A stretch of 12,668 nucleotides of DNA, taken from Frankiales bacterium (GTDB lineage: Bacteria; Actinomycetota; Actinomycetes; Mycobacteriales; SCTD01). The notes under the pieces were generated by a model. That model was not told the DNA's origin, searched no databases, and saw only the letters and a program-made list of their open reading frames with translations. Made by a program: the position numbers and the translations under genes. Positions 11,371-12,668 of the stretch are shown here, in pieces. The DNA is taken from positions 1 to 12,668 of the forward strand of contig JAODNQ010000278.1 in assembly GCA_025464695.1 (NCBI GenBank). The letters are read 5' to 3'. Each line of letters opens with the position of its first letter. Position 1 is the stretch's first letter.

Positions 11371-12231
11371 GTGAAGGTCCCAGCGCTACGACGGGAGGAC
11401 ACCTGCGCGAACTGTCACAGGATCCTCGTCATCGGCACGGAGGCCGCCTGGGACAAGGCCCGGCGGCAGACGCGCTGCTTGCCCTGCCATGAGCAGGCCG
11501 CGAACGTGCAGGACCTCGCCACCCCGAGCGGCACCTCCTGGGTGCCGATAGTGGCTCCGCCGGCAGCGCAGCAGGGCGGGGCCTCGGCTCAACGCGAGTA
11601 CGAGAAGCGGTCGAGCCGCCACGAGCAGCAGATCCGCAGTCGGCACCCGCGACTGGGGGGCCTGCTCCTGGCCCTTACGCAGGAGCCGACGTCGACGCGC
11701 GTCTGGGCCCAGGGCGCAGCGGGTGAGCGCGCCGTGGCGCAGCGCCTGGACGCACTTGCCGAGGAAGACGTTGTTGCTCTGCACGACCGGCGCATGCGTC
11801 GGCCTGACGGCAAGCTCTCCCGGGCGAACATCGACCACCTGGCGGTCACCCCGGCGGGCGTGTGGGTCATCGACGCCAAGACGCACCAGGGCGCGCTGGA
11901 GGTCCGGAGGTCCGGTGGACTCTTCGGGCCTCGTGTTGAGGCGCTGTACATCAACGGACGCAACCGGACGGCTCTGGTTCACGGCCTGCTCGAGCAGGTC
12001 GCGGCCATCCGCCGGGAGCTGGCAGCGGTCGAGGCCGACGTCGAGGTCCGAGGCGCGCTGTGCTTCGTCGGGACCGAGCTGCCGTGGTTCGGCAGCAGCA
12101 GCATCATCGACGTGCCCCTGGTGGGGCGACGCGGGCTGGCGAAGCTCCTCCGCGCGCCGGGCGACCTCGATGCCACGGTCCGCGAGACCGTCGGGACCTT
12201 CCTCGACCAACGCTTCCCGCCAGCCGCCTAG
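11371..12231 (+). CDS. NERD-domain (nuclease-related) protein with N-terminal zinc-finger-like head
   Basis: The 286-aa protein has Cys12-x2-Cys15 and Cys36-x2-Cys39 at the N-terminus (TCANCHR ... RCLPCHE), a zinc-ribbon or HNH-like metal site. A variable linker (about 45-105) follows, then a NERD domain from about 112. Conserved elements are AQGAAGERAVAQRL (Glu119), NIDHLAVTPAGVWVIDAKTHQG with Asp155 and the (D/E)xK pair Asp168/Lys170, and a C-terminal helix-strand region with ALCFVG. These residues match the PD-(D/E)xK nuclease-like core, so catalytic capacity looks intact. The start is GTG 11371 with a poor ribosome-binding site. It lies 88 nt after the toxin gene. Likely role: DNA binding or cleavage; a defence link is inference from its neighbourhood. 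Confidence 0.9.
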   Translation: MKVPALRREDTCANCHRILVIGTEAAWDKARRQTRCLPCHEQAANVQDLATPSGTSWVPIVAPPAAQQGGASAQREYEKRSSRHEQQIRSRHPRLGGLLLALTQEPTSTRVWAQGAAGERAVAQRLDALAEEDVVALHDRRMRRPDGKLSRANIDHLAVTPAGVWVIDAKTHQGALEVRRSGGLFGPRVEALYINGRNRTALVHGLLEQVAAIRRELAAVEADVEVRGALCFVGTELPWFGSSSIIDVPLVGRRGLAKLLRAPGDLDATVRETVGTFLDQRFPPAA

Positions 12232-12267
12232 CTTGCCGGCCGGCTCGGCCAGAACAGGCGCTCCGCG

Positions 12268-12343
12268 GCAGAAGCGATCGTTGTCAAGTGACCCCGAAAG
12301 CCCCTGGCGATGCGTTGCCAAGTGCTGGGCTGGGCGCTTCTGC
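12268..12343 (+). other. Potentially structured element with nested pairing
   Basis: It begins 36 nt after the NERD stop, in a 303-nt gap (12232-12534). GCAGAAGCG (12268-12276) pairs perfectly with CGCTTCTGC (12335-12343), enclosing AGCCC/GGGCT (12299-12303 with 12327-12331) and TGGC/GCCA (12305-12308 with 12317-12320). Two near-identical direct repeats lie inside: 12274-12290 and 12307-12324 (GCGATCGTTGTCAAGTG against GCGATGCGTTGCCAAGTG). It is 76 nt long but lacks the T-arm sequence and anticodon-arm pairing of a tRNA. It may be a small RNA, a terminator of unusual form, or chance. The rest of the gap to 12479 shows nothing recognisable. Confidence 0.3.
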
Positions 12344-12479
12344 TCGCCCACGGTGCGAAGGGGCGCCCGGCGCACGACGCTGCTTTGACGTGCCCGGGTG
12401 CACCTCGTCGCATCTCGTGTTGCTGTGCGGCGTGGCTGGGTTGGCCCCCAGCGGAAAGGGACGGCCGCCAGGAGAAGAC

Positions 12480-12525
12480 GCGCGACGACCCGGTCCGAGG
12501 AGCTCGTGGGCCGGGGTCGTCGCGC
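12480..12525 (-). terminator. Strong hairpin terminator, possibly bidirectional
   Basis: GCGCGACGACCCGG (12480-12493) pairs with CCGGGGTCGTCGCGC (12511-12525), a 14-bp stem with one bulged base and a 17-nt loop. It starts 9 nt after the stop of the minus-strand gene at its right, so it most likely ends that transcript. On the minus strand a T/C-rich stretch (GTCTTCTCC) follows. It could also stop transcripts coming from the NERD gene. Confidence 0.8.
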
Positions 12526-12534
12526 TTGCAAGGT

Positions 12535-12668
12535 CTAGCGGCGCGAGCCCGCCAGGCCGCGGTTGGTGGTGCTACGACCCAACAGCGAGCTGGCGACGAC
12601 CGTGAGCACTGCGGCGGTAGCGATCGCCACGATCCAGCGGGTCCAGTCGATGCCCGCGCTGCCGTTGC
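12535..12668 (-). CDS. C-terminal end of a membrane protein; cut by window edge
   Basis: The last 43 codons of a minus-strand gene read NGSAGIDWTRWIVAIATAAV, then LTVVASSLLGRS, then TTNRGLAGSRR and TAG at 12535-12537. One hydrophobic segment (IVAIATAAVLTVVASSLL) followed by a short basic tail indicates a terminal membrane helix with a cytoplasmic positive end. The correct frame is supported by G/C third positions and the terminator just after the stop. The family cannot be recognised from this fragment; it could be a small membrane protein or the end of a longer one. Confidence 0.65.
   Translation of the reverse strand, partial: NGSAGIDWTRWIVAIATAAVLTVVASSLLGRSTTNRGLAGSRR

Noticed and set aside
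12268..12343. tRNA gene (76 nt with paired ends)
   Set aside because: No GTTCRA T-loop motif, no D-arm or anticodon-arm pairing and no CCA-type end; only the outer stem and length resemble a tRNA.

Overview
The window is very GC-rich with strong G/C preference at third codon positions, many GTG starts and several genes whose start abuts a promoter -10 element (leaderless style). Together with the protein families present this points to an actinobacterium, possibly of the Geodermatophilales/Kineosporiales type; the genus cannot be fixed from the sequence alone.

Left part (1-4786, all minus strand, read right to left): a PlsC/MGAT-like acyltransferase, an alpha/beta hydrolase (GHSMGG), a zinc alcohol/formaldehyde-type dehydrogenase and a conserved tail-anchored protein of unknown function are packed with gaps of 13, 36 and 10 nt and look like one operon. 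After 65 nt comes an ArsR-family repressor gene whose end overlaps the start of a molybdopterin oxidoreductase-like membrane gene that runs off the window. A 552-nt gene-free divergent region (4787-5338) with an 8-1-8 inverted repeat separates this block from the next.

Centre (5339-8283, plus strand): a light-sensing bicistron. A BphO-like heme oxygenase (biliverdin supply) overlaps by 4 nt a 778-aa bacteriophytochrome with a complete PAS-GAF-PHY photosensory module. Its output is not a histidine kinase but a PP2C/SpoIIE serine/threonine phosphatase. The expected logic is red/far-red light controlling dephosphorylation of an anti-anti-sigma factor encoded elsewhere. This is the most interesting biological system in the window.

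Right part (8284-12668): an accessory-looking mosaic. It holds a class I SAM methyltransferase, a convergent ArsR + SRPBCC/AHSA1 pair with overlapping genes, a 576-nt gene-poor stretch, a CopG/RHH antitoxin-toxin pair with a 4-nt overlap and an apparently leaderless promoter, and a NERD-domain protein with an N-terminal CxxC...CxxC zinc-finger-like head. Two diverged copies of a ~120-nt dispersed repeat (8342-8460 and 10556-10683) lie in this part. The 10.2-10.8 kb stretch also holds five copies of an 11-nt motif CGGYYATCGAK, a perfect 24-nt palindrome and a possible decayed gene. After the NERD gene comes a small potentially structured element, then a strong terminator for the C-terminal end of a minus-strand membrane protein that leaves the window.
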